A stretch of 64,000 nt of DNA from a bacterium (GTDB taxonomy: Bacteria > Bacteroidota > Ignavibacteria > Kapaibacteriales > UBA7675), in contig JAUIKM010000009.1 in assembly GCA_030430495.1 (NCBI GenBank), forward strand, positions 70,250 through 134,249, in the 5' to 3' direction. The notes under the pieces were generated by a model. The model searched no databases, had not been told where the DNA came from, and saw only the letters and a program-made list of their open reading frames with translations. Numbering within the stretch: the stretch's first letter is position 1; each line of letters begins with the position of its first letter. The translations under genes and the position numbers were made by a program. Of the stretch, positions 27,158-37,300 are shown one piece after another.

Positions 27158-27664
27158 ATGCAGCAGATGTGGAGCCCATGGCGTTCGCAGTACATCCAGT
27201 CGTTTAAGGACGAAACCGAAAAACCCGCTTGTTTTCTCTGCGCGGCGCGCGACGCCGTGGATGCGGACGAAGAGCATCTGGTGGTCCACCGCGCTGAAAG
27301 CTGTTTCGTGATCTTGAATCGCTACCCCTACAACAGCGGGCACGTCATGGTTGTGCCACAGCGGCACAGCGGTGCGCTGGAGGAGTTGACAGCCGATGAA
27401 CTGGCCGAGATAATGTTAACAATCCGCGATACGGACCAGGTGCTGCGCACAGTGTTCAGTCCACACGGAATGAATATCGGCGCCAATCTTGGACGCACGG
27501 CCGGCGCCGGACTGCCCGACCACCTGCACTTCCATCTGGTACCGCGCTGGAACGGCGACACGAACTTCATGCCTGTTTTATCGGATGTTAAAGTTGTATC
27601 GGAATCGCTGGAAGACAGCCGGCAAAAAATAAGCGATGCCTATGAAGCGCTCCGCCAGGCCTGA
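27158..27664 (+). CDS. HIT-family hydrolase (AP4A phosphorylase-like)
   Basis: 168 residues; an alternative ATG lies 9 bases in. The histidine triad HLHFHLVPRW is near residues 127-136. Other family marks are MWSPWRSQYI at the start, CFLC near residue 25 and FVILNRYPYNSGHVMVVPQR. HIT proteins of this branch cleave or phosphorolyse dinucleoside polyphosphates or nucleoside phosphoramidates. The 3' end overlaps the ksgA start by 29 bp, so translation is coupled. The exact substrate is unknown. Confidence 0.9.
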   Translation: MQQMWSPWRSQYIQSFKDETEKPACFLCAARDAVDADEEHLVVHRAESCFVILNRYPYNSGHVMVVPQRHSGALEELTADELAEIMLTIRDTDQVLRTVFSPHGMNIGANLGRTAGAGLPDHLHFHLVPRWNGDTNFMPVLSDVKVVSESLEDSRQKISDAYEALRQA

Positions 27665-28538
27665 ACAATCGCGCGGCGAACACATCCAGGCGCGCAAGTC
27701 GCTCGGCCAGAATTTCCTGACCGACCGCAATATCGCGCGTAAGATTGTCGCCGCATTGGACTTAAACAAGGGTGACTGCGTCCTGGAAATCGGCCCCGGC
27801 GAGGGCGCTCTGAGTCGTCTGATCCTGCAACAGCCCGGCGTGAAGTTAAGCGCCATTGAAATCGACAACCGCGCTGTTGAATTGTTAAACAGAACTATTC
27901 CGCAGGAGCGCTTTCCGCAATTCAGGCTCACTGAAGGCGACGCACTGAAGTTAAACTGGGCCGACATTCCAGGCCCTGATAAAAATGAGTCGCAGTTTAA
28001 ACTCGTCGGCAACATCCCCTACTACATCACCGGGCCGCTGCTGTTCCGCGCGCTGGAACACGCCGAGGTGCTGGACCGCGCCGTAATCATGATGCAGCGT
28101 GAAGTAGCCAAACGGATTGTCGCTTCGCCGCGCAGCAAAGACTACGGCATTTTAACAGTTGCAACGGCGCTGCGCGGCAGAGCCAAAATGCTCTTCGACG
28201 TGGCGCCGGGCTGTTTTGTGCCGCGTCCGAACGTGCGCTCCGCCGTCGTGTTGTTTGACTTCAGCCAACCGCCGCTTTGCCCGCCGCAGCAGTACACGAC
28301 TGTTAAACAGCTTGTCGACGCGGCGTTTAACCAGCGCCGTAAGATGCTGTCCAATGCGCTGGAGCGCTACATCAACGCGCGCTGCAAAGTTACGGTTCGC
28401 GAACTGACGAACAATCAGCCGGAACTGGAAGCGGTGTTGAAAAAACGCGCCGAAGAACTGAGTCCGGGAGACTTCATCGATCTGGACAGGCAGTTGTCCG
28501 CTGCGGCGAAGGAAGGCCGGCATGCCTGCGGCGATTAA
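27636..28538 (+). CDS. rsmA: 16S rRNA (adenine1518-N6/adenine1519-N6)-dimethyltransferase
   Basis: 300 residues (KsgA/RsmA); ATGs at 27636 and 27642 are both possible. Motifs in order: ARKSLGQNFLTDRNIARKIV, the SAM-binding EIGPGEGALSRLI, and the catalytic NIPYYITGPLLF. A late PRPNVRSAVV segment and a C-terminal helical domain with FNQRRKMLSNAL complete it. It dimethylates two adenines in helix 45 of 16S rRNA late in 30S assembly. It overlaps both neighbours (HIT upstream by 29 bp, lipoprotein downstream by 17 bp), a tight operon. Confidence 0.96.
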   Translation: MPMKRSARPEQSRGEHIQARKSLGQNFLTDRNIARKIVAALDLNKGDCVLEIGPGEGALSRLILQQPGVKLSAIEIDNRAVELLNRTIPQERFPQFRLTEGDALKLNWADIPGPDKNESQFKLVGNIPYYITGPLLFRALEHAEVLDRAVIMMQREVAKRIVASPRSKDYGILTVATALRGRAKMLFDVAPGCFVPRPNVRSAVVLFDFSQPPLCPPQQYTTVKQLVDAAFNQRRKMLSNALERYINARCKVTVRELTNNQPELEAVLKKRAEELSPGDFIDLDRQLSAAAKEGRHACGD

Positions 28539-29211
28539 CCGATTTTACAGGTTGGCAATTCTCCTGTTCCTGCTGACAGGTGTGGCAGCCTGCTCCGGCA
28601 TCACGCGCGGCCGACACACTCTGGCGCACATGCTGCATCCCGGCATCGCGCGCGACGTACCGCTGATGTTTAACTACCTGCGCGCTCAGAGCCCCACCCC
28701 GCTGACTGAGAACCTCGACACGGCGCGAATTGAACTGGACCGTCAAAGAGTCGACAGCCTCTATCTCTACGCTCTGGACGTGGCGCGTGGCGACTATCTG
28801 CGGGCTTGTGCACTGGCAGGGCTGGCTTGTTTAACGCATCGCAGTATTCCTTTGCGCTTCGGACTGAACGTCCCGCTCACATTTGAGAACGACAGCTTGT
28901 TGAATCGGCGATTCAATCGGATGCCGCGCTATTTGTTCAAGGACTCTCCCACCGAAGGCGACAGCGATAAAATTCAGCACTTTTTCATGTCCGCCTGGCT
29001 GGCGATGCGCAGCGACAGCCCGATGTTGAGCAATTTTGCAGGTCACCTGATCGAAGGCGGCGAGGCATTGCTGATCGACGCGCGCCAGGACGACGAACGC
29101 GACCTGCGCGCCAACGCCCTCGGACGTCGCTTTGCGCGTGCACTGCAATTGGATATAACCACGCTGCCGTCGCAGGTGCTGCGCATGGACGATATGGAAA
29201 CTGTAGAGTAG
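28522..29211 (+). CDS. Lipoprotein with DKxxHxF motif, unknown function
   Basis: 229 residues starting inside ksgA. The signal peptide AILLFLLTGVAAC ends in a lipobox, with lipidated Cys at about residue 24. The central part is helical. A conserved-looking stretch reads DKIQHFFMSAWLAM and later FAGHLIEGGEALLIDARQDD and LRANALG. The same order of residues (DKxxHxF ... E..D ... D..AN..G) occurs in the DUF2279-like protein at 49916, which suggests a distant relationship. No enzymatic role is evident. It is convergent with dnaB across a long palindrome. Confidence 0.72.
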   Translation: MPAAINRFYRLAILLFLLTGVAACSGITRGRHTLAHMLHPGIARDVPLMFNYLRAQSPTPLTENLDTARIELDRQRVDSLYLYALDVARGDYLRACALAGLACLTHRSIPLRFGLNVPLTFENDSLLNRRFNRMPRYLFKDSPTEGDSDKIQHFFMSAWLAMRSDSPMLSNFAGHLIEGGEALLIDARQDDERDLRANALGRRFARALQLDITTLPSQVLRMDDMETVE

Positions 29212-29342
29212 TCGAGGTGAGCTTACGCCGCGCTCGCGCGCTGCGATGCGGTCAGCACAAGAGACAGGGCGTTAAAAGCAGATTCGTGAGCGTTCAGTCG
29301 AAGAGTGGTAGTTCAAAGAGAAAAATTCAGCGAATTTATAAG

Positions 29343-29409
29343 TTTGGCACGGACGATTTTTGAGCTGTGAGCCCTTAGGGATCACAGCTTAAAAATCGTC
29401 CGTGCCAAA
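29343..29409. repeat. 67-bp near-perfect palindrome between convergent genes
   Basis: The left arm starts TTTGGCACGGACGATTTTT (29343-29361) and the right arm ends AAAAATCGTCCGTGCCAAA (29391-29409). The two 33-bp arms pair at 31 of 33 positions around a single central T (29376), with mismatches at the pairs 29362/29390 and 29371/29381. It could act as a bidirectional terminator for the lipoprotein gene and dnaB, since the arms contain A5/T5 tracts. It is much longer than needed for that and would form a cruciform. Confidence 0.93.
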
Positions 29410-29413
29410 AATC

Positions 29414-30868
29414 CTAAAACGCATCCGCAAAGTCGGAATTATCAAATTCGGGCGGTTCGTCGCGTGCGAACTCCGGATTCTCGAAACGAGCGTAATCCTT
29501 CACAAAAGCCAGCTTGACCGCGCCGACGGGACCGTTACGCTGTTTGCCGATGATGATCTCGGCCATGCCCTCCGTCGGCGTGCCGTCCTCAAACGTCACG
29601 ATTTCGTAGTGCTCGGGACGGTGGATAAACATCACAACGTCGGCGTCCTGCTCGATTGAGCCGGATTCGCGCAAGTCGGAAAGCATCGGGCGTTTGTCCG
29701 CGCGCGATTCCACCGAGCGGTTGAGCTGCGAGAGCGCAATAATTGGTACGTCGAGCTCCTTGGCGATTTGTTTAAGTGTACGCGAAATCATCGAGATCTC
29801 GCGCTCGCGGCTTTCGGCCTTGGGCACGTGCAGCAACTGCAGGTAGTCAATGATAATCAGGCCGATGTCGTGTTCGGACTTCAGACGTCGACACTTGGCG
29901 CGCAGCTCCATGACCGAGAGGTAGGGACTGTCGTCGATATACATTTTTGAATCGGCCAGAACGCCAATTTTATTGGCCAGCTTGGGCAGGTCCATTTCCT
30001 TCAGGCGCCCGGTGCGGATGCTCTGGGCGTTGACGCGCGCCTCCGAACTGAGCAAACGAATGACGAGCTGCGCCGCGGCCATCTCCACCGAGAACACGGC
30101 TACCGGCACTTTGGCGCCGACGCAGACATTGCGCGCCATCGACAGCGCAAAGGCGGTTTTACCCATTGAAGGACGCGCCGCAATGATGATAAGGTCGGAG
30201 CGCTGCAATCCACCCAGCATGTCGTCGAGTTTTGTGTATCCCGTCGGAACGCCGCTGATGCCGTTGTCCTGTCCTTCGCGATCGGAGAGCTGCACGATCA
30301 TTTCGAAGGTTTCCTTGGCCAGCCGCTTCATCGGCGCAAAGGACGTGTTGAGGCGTTTTTCGCCCAGCTCAAAAATTTTGCCTTCGGCGTAGTCGATTTC
30401 TTCCAGAGCGTCCGAACCGGCGCTGTAGGAGCGCTCCATAATTTCGGCGGCGGAGTGGATCAACTCGCGCTTGAGGTAGTGTTCCTGAACGATGCGCGCG
30501 TATTTTTCGACATTGGCGGAGGTCGGCGTGCGCGCGTTCAGCTCGGCGATGTAGTAGGTTCCGCCGAGGTCTTCGAGAATTTCCTGTTTGCGCAGTTCTT
30601 CGCTCAGCGTCACAAAGTCGATCGTGATGCTCTTGTCGAACATGTCCATCATCGTTTCATAGATGATGCGATGCGCGGTTTTGTAGAAAGCGTCCGGCTC
30701 CAGGATCTCAACAACCTTGCTGAGCGCGCGTTTGTCGAGCATGATCGCACCGAGGACGGCCATTTCGGCATCCTCCGAGTGCGGCGGAACGCGCTCGTGC
30801 GCCACGGGTAAATTGACCACCTTGGCGCCGCGTTCGCCGCGCTGTCCGATTTGATTGCTTTGAGCCAC
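29414..30868 (-). CDS. dnaB: Replicative DNA helicase DnaB
   Basis: 484 residues from a GTG at 30868 (VAQSN...); the frame continues upstream only to a TTG at 31015 and adds no family-like sequence. The N-terminal domain begins PPHSEDAEMAVLGAIMLD. The RecA-like domain has Walker A ARPSMGKTAF (residues 231-240) and Walker B LIIIDYLQLLHV, followed by ISRTLKQIAKELDVPIIALS. DnaB forms the hexameric fork helicase and interacts with primase. It has no intein, which some dnaB genes carry. It is divergent from hflX. Confidence 0.95.
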   Translation of the reverse strand: MAQSNQIGQRGERGAKVVNLPVAHERVPPHSEDAEMAVLGAIMLDKRALSKVVEILEPDAFYKTAHRIIYETMMDMFDKSITIDFVTLSEELRKQEILEDLGGTYYIAELNARTPTSANVEKYARIVQEHYLKRELIHSAAEIMERSYSAGSDALEEIDYAEGKIFELGEKRLNTSFAPMKRLAKETFEMIVQLSDREGQDNGISGVPTGYTKLDDMLGGLQRSDLIIIAARPSMGKTAFALSMARNVCVGAKVPVAVFSVEMAAAQLVIRLLSSEARVNAQSIRTGRLKEMDLPKLANKIGVLADSKMYIDDSPYLSVMELRAKCRRLKSEHDIGLIIIDYLQLLHVPKAESREREISMISRTLKQIAKELDVPIIALSQLNRSVESRADKRPMLSDLRESGSIEQDADVVMFIHRPEHYEIVTFEDGTPTEGMAEIIIGKQRNGPVGAVKLAFVKDYARFENPEFARDEPPEFDNSDFADAF

Positions 30869-31130
30869 TGCTGACGGTTCCGATCTATGATGCCTTTGGA
30901 AGACGCTTCTAGCCAGGACGCGCGGAATATGCTGCCGGGTCCGCGCGACGTACCGCAAAGATACAAGAATTTCGACAGGCTTCCAGTTGAATTGCAGCAA
31001 ATCAATTCCCTGCAACTATTGCGCCGATTACCGTATTTTTTCGGATTGATTTGCGCGCCCGGCTTGACTATTTTGTTAGTCGTGCAGTGCGGATTCGCAC
31101 ATTTTCAATCACAAAAATCGGCTCTACTCT

Positions 31131-32423
31131 TTGATCGAAACAACTGAAAAACCGCGTGAACGCGCCGTGGCAGTGGCTTTGCAGAGCGGCGGCAAATCAC
31201 GCGCCCTCGTCCGCGAACATCTGGACGAACTGTCTTTTCTGGCCGAAACGGCCGGCGCCGACGTTATCGAATGCATCATCCAGGAACTCCCCAAACCAAA
31301 TTCTTCCACGTATATCGGCAGCGGCAAGGTAGAGGAAGTCAAAGAAGTCATTGAAGCCGAAGACATTCAACTGGCGCTCTTTGACGACGACCTGACGCCC
31401 GCCCAGGTTAAAAACCTCGAAAATGAACTGAAAATCAAAGTCGTTGACCGCAGCGGCATCATCCTCGACATTTTTGCCGCGCACGCGCGCAGCAACGAAG
31501 CCAAAACGCAGGTGGAGCTGGCTCAGCTGGAATATCTGCTGCCGCGCCTGAGCCGGATGTGGACGCACCTTTCGAAACAATACGGCGGCATCGGCATGAA
31601 AGGCCCGGGTGAGACCCAGATCGAAACGGACCGCCGCCTGATCCGCCGCCGCATCACACAGCTGAAAGGCAAGCTGGCAAAGATTGCGACGCAGAAGGCC
31701 ACGCAGCGCAAAGGCCGCGATTCCAAAACGCGCTTTGCCCTGGTCGGTTATACCAACGCCGGCAAATCGACATTGATGAATCTGCTGGCGTCCAGCGACG
31801 TCTACGTGCGCAACAAGCTGTTCGCCACGCTGGACACAACCGTCCGGACCATTGAGTTCGACAACGGGCGCACGGCGCTGCTGTCCGACACCGTCGGTTT
31901 TATTCGCAAGCTGCCGTCGCACCTGGTGGCGTCCTTCCGTTCGACCCTGGCGGAAATCGTCGAGGCGGACGTGCTGATGCACGTCGTCGACGTCTCCCAT
32001 CCCTCGATGGAAGAGCATATTGAGGCAGTCAATGCGACGCTGAAAGCGCTCAAAGTCGACAAAAAAACGACGCTGATGGTCTACAACAAGATCGACTGCC
32101 TGGAATCGGTCGAAGAAATGCGCGAGCTGCTGCTGGAACTGGAGCCGGGAATCGCCATTTCGGCGCAGCGCGGCATCAATATCAATGGTTTGCGCGCGCG
32201 CATGCTGGAGCTGGCTGAAAGCAATATTGACACGGTTTTGCTGGCATTCCCCTACAGTGATATGCGTTCGGTGGCCAAAGCCTACGAACTGGCTGACGTG
32301 ATCGAGCGGCGCGAACTGGAAACCGGAATCTATTTGACAGTGCGCATCGACCGCCGCGAACTGCCGCACGTGGAACAATGGCTCAGTGGACCGCCGCCCG
32401 AAGCAGATGCTCCCGTCGACTAA
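31131..32423 (+). CDS. hflX: Ribosome-associated GTPase HflX
   Basis: 430 residues. The start is taken as TTG 31131 because no ATG is in frame upstream of the conserved N-domain; GTGs at 31167 and 31173 are alternatives. The N-terminal domain has STYIGSGKVEEVK and then RLSRMWTHLSKQYGGIGMKG with GPGETQIETDRR, the HflX signature. The GTPase domain has G1 GYTNAGKS (206-212), G3 DTVGF (253-257) and G4 NKID. HflX splits stalled or stressed 70S ribosomes. It is divergent from dnaB with 262 bp between the starts. Confidence 0.95.
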   Translation: MIETTEKPRERAVAVALQSGGKSRALVREHLDELSFLAETAGADVIECIIQELPKPNSSTYIGSGKVEEVKEVIEAEDIQLALFDDDLTPAQVKNLENELKIKVVDRSGIILDIFAAHARSNEAKTQVELAQLEYLLPRLSRMWTHLSKQYGGIGMKGPGETQIETDRRLIRRRITQLKGKLAKIATQKATQRKGRDSKTRFALVGYTNAGKSTLMNLLASSDVYVRNKLFATLDTTVRTIEFDNGRTALLSDTVGFIRKLPSHLVASFRSTLAEIVEADVLMHVVDVSHPSMEEHIEAVNATLKALKVDKKTTLMVYNKIDCLESVEEMRELLLELEPGIAISAQRGININGLRARMLELAESNIDTVLLAFPYSDMRSVAKAYELADVIERRELETGIYLTVRIDRRELPHVEQWLSGPPPEADAPVD

Positions 32424-32473
32424 CAAAAAGGGATTGGTATTGCCTGGAAAGGCTTCTTAAAATCTCAGTCGAA

Positions 32474-32504
32474 TTTCAAAATCGGCGTCAATTTTGTAGA
32501 TTTC
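32474..32504 (+). promoter_or_regulatory. Candidate promoter upstream of the small membrane protein
   Basis: TTTC (32474-32477), 19 bp, then TAGATTTC (32497-32504). The boxes are one mismatch each from the Bacteroidota TTTG/TAnnTTTG pattern. The core TTTTGTAGATTT is also found in the candidate promoter at 46946. The next start codon is at 32578. Confidence 0.38.
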
Positions 32505-32577
32505 AGTTTGTTGAAGCGCGCAGCGGATTGCTGGGCGGGCGATTCAAACAGTGTACACGAGTGGAACAGCAGCTATC

Positions 32578-32742
32578 ATGTTCATCATTAATCTGATAAT
32601 AATCGCCGTTTTTGTTTTCTGCTTTTCAATTTTCCTGGTTGTCCTCGCGGGCGAGACGCACTTCCTCCTCAGCGTCGGCCTGGCAATCGTGGTTTTCGGC
32701 GCTGTTATCAAGTGGCTGCAACACACACTGACGCGTTACTGA
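32578..32742 (+). CDS. Small two-helix membrane protein
   Basis: 54 residues from the ATG at 32578. Two hydrophobic segments make up most of it: FIINLIIIAVFVFCFSIFLV and FLLSVGLAIVVFGAVIKWL, joined by LAGETH. A candidate promoter lies about 75 bp upstream, and the next gene starts 90 bp downstream and also encodes a small two-helix protein. No family is recognised. The composition is too hydrophobic and well organised for a random frame of this GC content, but such a short gene is uncertain. Confidence 0.5.
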   Translation: MFIINLIIIAVFVFCFSIFLVVLAGETHFLLSVGLAIVVFGAVIKWLQHTLTRY

Positions 32743-32832
32743 ACCGGACGGCAACGCAAAGCTCCGGGCAACACGCCCGCTACCCAGAAGCAAAAGTACG
32801 CCGCTCCTCTTTCTCTCCTCTCCCGGTAGCAC

Positions 32833-33312
32833 ATGGAACAGTCTTCGGACCGGAATAACCGGCTGGACAAACTCGGCGATGCGCAATTGGTGGCCGAGTT
32901 GGTCCGCAGGCAACTCGACGATCCCGACGAAATGCCGGGGCCGGAGCACCACGAATTCGCCGAACTGGTCAGGCGTGGTTTTTCTGCCAAAGACATTCGC
33001 CTCGAAAGCGCACATCTGCTGGGCATCGTACGCGGAGAATCCATGCCGCGCCGTCCCGCAACGCGCTTCGGCATGCTGCGATCCATTTCCAACATCAAAA
33101 AATTCGCGCGGTCGCTGGCCGTAGTAGCCGCACTGCTGTTTGCATTGCTCTTCAGCGGCGCGGCGAACGATTCGGCCGACGGAGCGACCTATATCGGCGG
33201 AACGGCGATCATCGCAATGTTGGCGGCATTTGTCGCCTGGGCTCGCCTCACGCCGGCCCGCCTCAAACTGGCGCGGCACGAAGCGGCGGCAGCCGATACG
33301 GAAGAATCATGA
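32833..33312 (+). CDS. Hypothetical two-helix membrane protein
   Basis: 159 residues. Residues 1-95 are soluble and charged, with LDKLGDAQLVAELVRRQLDD and HHEFAELVRRGFSAKD, which look helical. Two membrane helices follow at about 96-113 (LAVVAALLFALLFSGAA) and 122-140 (GGTAIIAMLAAFVAWARL), then a short basic tail. Its stop overlaps the start of the LD-carboxypeptidase gene by 4 bp (33309-33312), so the two are coupled. A role in cell-wall metabolism is only a guess from that coupling. No named family recognised. Confidence 0.7.
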   Translation: MEQSSDRNNRLDKLGDAQLVAELVRRQLDDPDEMPGPEHHEFAELVRRGFSAKDIRLESAHLLGIVRGESMPRRPATRFGMLRSISNIKKFARSLAVVAALLFALLFSGAANDSADGATYIGGTAIIAMLAAFVAWARLTPARLKLARHEAAAADTEES

Positions 33313-34268
33313 AATCAGCTGATGTCCTGTTTCCGGCCGCCCTGCCGCGGTCGGCACGAATTGGAATCATAGCCCCGGCCGGGCCCATGCGCTCGCCCGA
33401 GAATCTGGAGCACGCACGGCGCTACCTGTCCGCTCGCGGCCACGAGGCGGTATTCGGCGCGCATATCAACGACCGTCACATGCACTACCTGGCGGGCAGC
33501 GACGCGGCGCGTCTGGAAGATTTGCACGCCATGTTCGCGGACAGGGACATCGACGCCATTTTCTGCGCGCGCGGCGGCTACGGCGCGACGCGTTATCTGC
33601 GCGCGCTCGACTTCGGCCTGGTTCGGCGCAACCCGAAAATCTTCGTCGGTTTTTCCGACATCAGCGCGCTGCAGTGCGCCTTTTTTGTGGAATGCGGTCT
33701 GGTGGCTTTCTCGGGCGTTCTGGCCGCGGTGGATTTTGGTCGCGCGGAAGCGGACATCGATCCGCTGACGGAACGCAGCTTCTGGGCGGCGCTGCACGGC
33801 GACGAGCCGAGTGAAGTGTGTAAACAGCCCGAAGCGCCGGAGATATTGATTCCGGGCGCGGTGCGCGGCAGGCTGATCTGCGGCACGCTCAGTCTGTTTG
33901 CAAGCCTTTGCGGTACGCCCTGGATGCCCAACCTGCGCGGAAAAATTCTGTTGCTGGAAGACGTCGGCGAACAGCCCTACGCGGTGGACAGGATGCTCTG
34001 CCAGTTGTTTAACAATGGCGCTTTTGACGAGTTGGGCGGCCTGGCTTTCGGACTGTTTAACGGTCCCAAAAATCGCCCGGCGGCCACGCCGCAGCCCGAG
34101 ATGGAAACGACCCTGCGCGACTGGGCTGTGCGCATAGGCAAACCAACGGTTACTGGTGTCCGCTACGGCCATGTGCCGTCCAAACTGACGCTGCCCTTCG
34201 GCGCAATGGCGGAGATTGATTCCGCCGGCACGGGCTTCCGCCTGCTGGAACGCGGCGTCGCTATCTGA
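33309..34268 (+). CDS. ldcA: LD-carboxypeptidase, peptidase family S66
   Basis: 319 residues, the usual size. The Ser-Glu-His triad of the family is visible: Ser116 in VGFSDISAL, Glu217 in ILLLEDVGE and His288 in GVRYGHVPSKLTLPFG. The N-terminus IGIIAPAGP and CARGGYGATRYL are typical. The enzyme removes the terminal D-Ala from tetrapeptide murein fragments during recycling and is normally cytoplasmic; no signal peptide is seen here. The gene overlaps the preceding small membrane-protein gene by 4 bp. Confidence 0.92.
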   Translation: MKSADVLFPAALPRSARIGIIAPAGPMRSPENLEHARRYLSARGHEAVFGAHINDRHMHYLAGSDAARLEDLHAMFADRDIDAIFCARGGYGATRYLRALDFGLVRRNPKIFVGFSDISALQCAFFVECGLVAFSGVLAAVDFGRAEADIDPLTERSFWAALHGDEPSEVCKQPEAPEILIPGAVRGRLICGTLSLFASLCGTPWMPNLRGKILLLEDVGEQPYAVDRMLCQLFNNGAFDELGGLAFGLFNGPKNRPAATPQPEMETTLRDWAVRIGKPTVTGVRYGHVPSKLTLPFGAMAEIDSAGTGFRLLERGVAI

Positions 34269-34396
34269 GGCACGCCTCCGCCGGCAGGACGCGGATTGTT
34301 TGAGCTGAAAAACTGAACACAGACAACTACACACATACTCACAGTGCGCGGCACTTTTTGTGCCTTATCGCACACGGACATACTCCCGGTACGACT

Positions 34397-37300
34397 ATGA
34401 AACACCTGACAGTGCTTTTACTCATTCTGTGCCTGTTGCCCGCGGATTTACCGGCGCAGGAAACTTTTCACGTCAACGGGGTGCACGACGACCGCCCCGA
34501 CGTGCACGCGCTGATAAATGCGCGCATCGTTACGGCTCCCGGCACGGTGATCGACAAAGGCGTCGTACTTGTCAACGGCGACCGCATCAGCGCCGTCGGC
34601 GCCAACGTGGCGATCCCGGACGGCGCCGTGGTGCACGACCTGGACGGCCTCTATCTCTACCCCGGTTTTGTTGAACTCGACGGCGACTACGGCATGCCGG
34701 AAGTCAAAGAGGCCAAATTCAGCGAAGAGCAGGGACCGCAAATGGAGTCCCAAACCCCGGGCGCGTACAACTGGAACCAGGCGATCCGCGCCGAGGTCAA
34801 CGCGGCCGACATGTTTACCGTCGACAAAGCGGCGGCGGAAGAATGGCGTAAACGCGGCGTCAGCGCCGTGGTGACGCATCGCCACGACGGCATTGCGCGC
34901 GGCGTCTCCATTCTGGTTTCCACGGCCGACAAGGACGTTCACGAGGTGGTGCTCAAAGACGAGGTCGCCGCCCATTACTCCTTTGACAAAGGCAGTTCGA
35001 CGCAGGACTATCCCGGCTCGCTGATGGGCGCAATCGCATTGCTGCGCCAGACCTTTCTCGACGCCGAGTGGTACGCCGACGGCGGCTCGCGCGCTGAGTA
35101 CAACATCACGCTGGACGAGTTAAACAAAACATCCGGCCTGCCGCAGTTTTTTGAGGTGAGCAACAAGCTGGACGTCCTGCGCGCCGCCAAAATCGGCGCG
35201 GAGTTCAACAAACAGTTTGTCGTGCGCTGCGGCAACGACAGCTACCAGCGCATCCCCGAGATTAAACAGAGTAACGTTGCTTTAGTTGTTCCGCTCGACT
35301 TCCCCAAGCCGTTTAAAGTCACCGACCCCTTCGACGCCTACGACATCAGTCTGGCGCGCCTGCAACACTGGGACCTGGCTCCGGCCGGCCCGGCCATGTT
35401 GAATCAGGCCGGTATCCGCTTTGCCCTGACTACGGCGGAACACAAAGCGGCGGAAGACTTCTGGAATCAACTGCGCAAAGCCATTCAGTTCGGCCTTTCT
35501 CCCGAAGAGGCGCTGGCGGCGCTGACGGTTGTGCCGGCCTCGCTGGCTGGAGCACAAAACGACCTGGGCACGATAGCCGATGGGAAAATCGCCAACATCC
35601 TCGTCACAACGGGGCCGCTGGAAAGCAAAGACGCCGAACTTGTTCAGCACTGGGTTCAGGGCAAACAGCACAATCTCGGAGACGTGTCGCTGCTGCGCTT
35701 GCGCGGTTCCTACAACCTCAACGTGGCTTCACTGGGCGAGTTCAAGCTCAAACTGACCGGCGACGCCTCCGGTCTGCAGGCCGATATTGACGGTGAGGAA
35801 GCACGTCTGGATATTGCCGGGCGCTCAATTTCGCTCAGCTTCAGACCGCAAAAGAAAGGCACCGCCCTGCTGTTAAGCGGCACAATCGACGGCGATCGCG
35901 CCATGTCCGGCCGCGCCCAACGCGTCGGCGGTCCCTGGATCAACTGGACGGCAACGTTTAAATCGGCTCACAAAGACAGCAAGCACGCCGCCGTAAAAGA
36001 ACGCCAACCGATCAGCAGCGTCAATTATCCTCTGGGCGCATACGGCTGGGACGAACTGCCTTCGTCCGGTAGTTACCTGATCCGCAACGCGACCGTCTGG
36101 ACCTGCGAAGCCGACGGAATATTAACAAATGCCGACGTGCTGGTGCAGAACGGTAAAATTGCTCAGGTGGGACAAAACCTCAGCGCCGGCGGCGCCACCG
36201 TCATCGACGGCACGGGCAAACACGTTTCTCCGGGCGTCATCGACGAGCACTCGCACATCGCCATCAGCCGCGGCGTGAATGAGTGGACACAGGCCAGTTC
36301 GGCCGAAGTTCGCATCGGCGACGTGGTTAACAGCGACGATGTTAACATTTACCGTCAGTTGGCCGGCGGCGTGACCACTTCTCAGCTTCTGCACGGCTCG
36401 GCCAACCCGATCGGCGGTCAGTCCGCACTGATCAAACTGCGCTGGGGCCAGGCGCCCGAAGCCATGAAGTTTGAAGGCGCGGACGGATTCATCAAGTTTG
36501 CCCTGGGCGAAAATGTTAAACAGTCCAACTGGGGCGACTTAAACACGGTGCGGTTTCCGCAGACGCGCATGGGCGTGGAACAGGTCTACGTGGATCACTT
36601 CACGCGCGCAGTTGAATACGAAAAGGCGTGGAATGACTACAACGCTCTCGGCCCGGCGCAGCAGCGCGCACAGATACCGCCACGCCGCGACCTGGACCTG
36701 GAAACGCTGCTGGAGATCGTCCGCAACGAACGTTTTATCACCTGTCACAGCTACGTGCAGAGTGAAATCTCGATGCTCATGGACGTCGCCGATCGCTTTG
36801 GTTTCCGCATTAACACTTTCACGCACATCCTGGAAGGCTACAAAGTAGCCGACATCATGAAGGAACACGGCGCCGGCGCGTCCTCCTTCTCCGATTGGTG
36901 GGCGTACAAGTACGAGGTAATCGACGCAATTCCACACAACGGCGCAATCCTGCACCGCATGGACATTGTAACGGCGTTTAACAGCGACAGTCCGGAAATG
37001 GCGCGACGCCTGAACCAGGAAGCCGCCAAAGCCGTCAAGTACGGCGCAATCAGCGAAGAAGAAGCATTGAAATTTGTCACGATTAACCCGGCCACGCTGC
37101 TGCATATTGACGACCGCGTCGGCAGCATCAAGGTCGGCAAGGACGCCGACCTCGTGCTCTGGACGGACAACCCGCTCTCGATTTACGCCAAGGTAGAAAA
37201 GACCTTCGTCGACGGCACGCTCATGTACGACCGCGCGCGCGACGCCGAACTGCTCGCCGCGGCGGAGAAACAACGTCACGAACTGATCGAGCAGATGCGC

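Noticed and set aside
26806-27207. 133-codon frame between barrel gene and HIT gene
   Set aside because: It runs through a strong terminator and a dispersed repeat, then overlaps the HIT gene.
26972-31090. A shared 15-mer TTGTTAGTCGTGCAG at about 26972 and 31075
   Set aside because: One or two 15-base matches are expected by chance in 64 kb, and the flanks differ.
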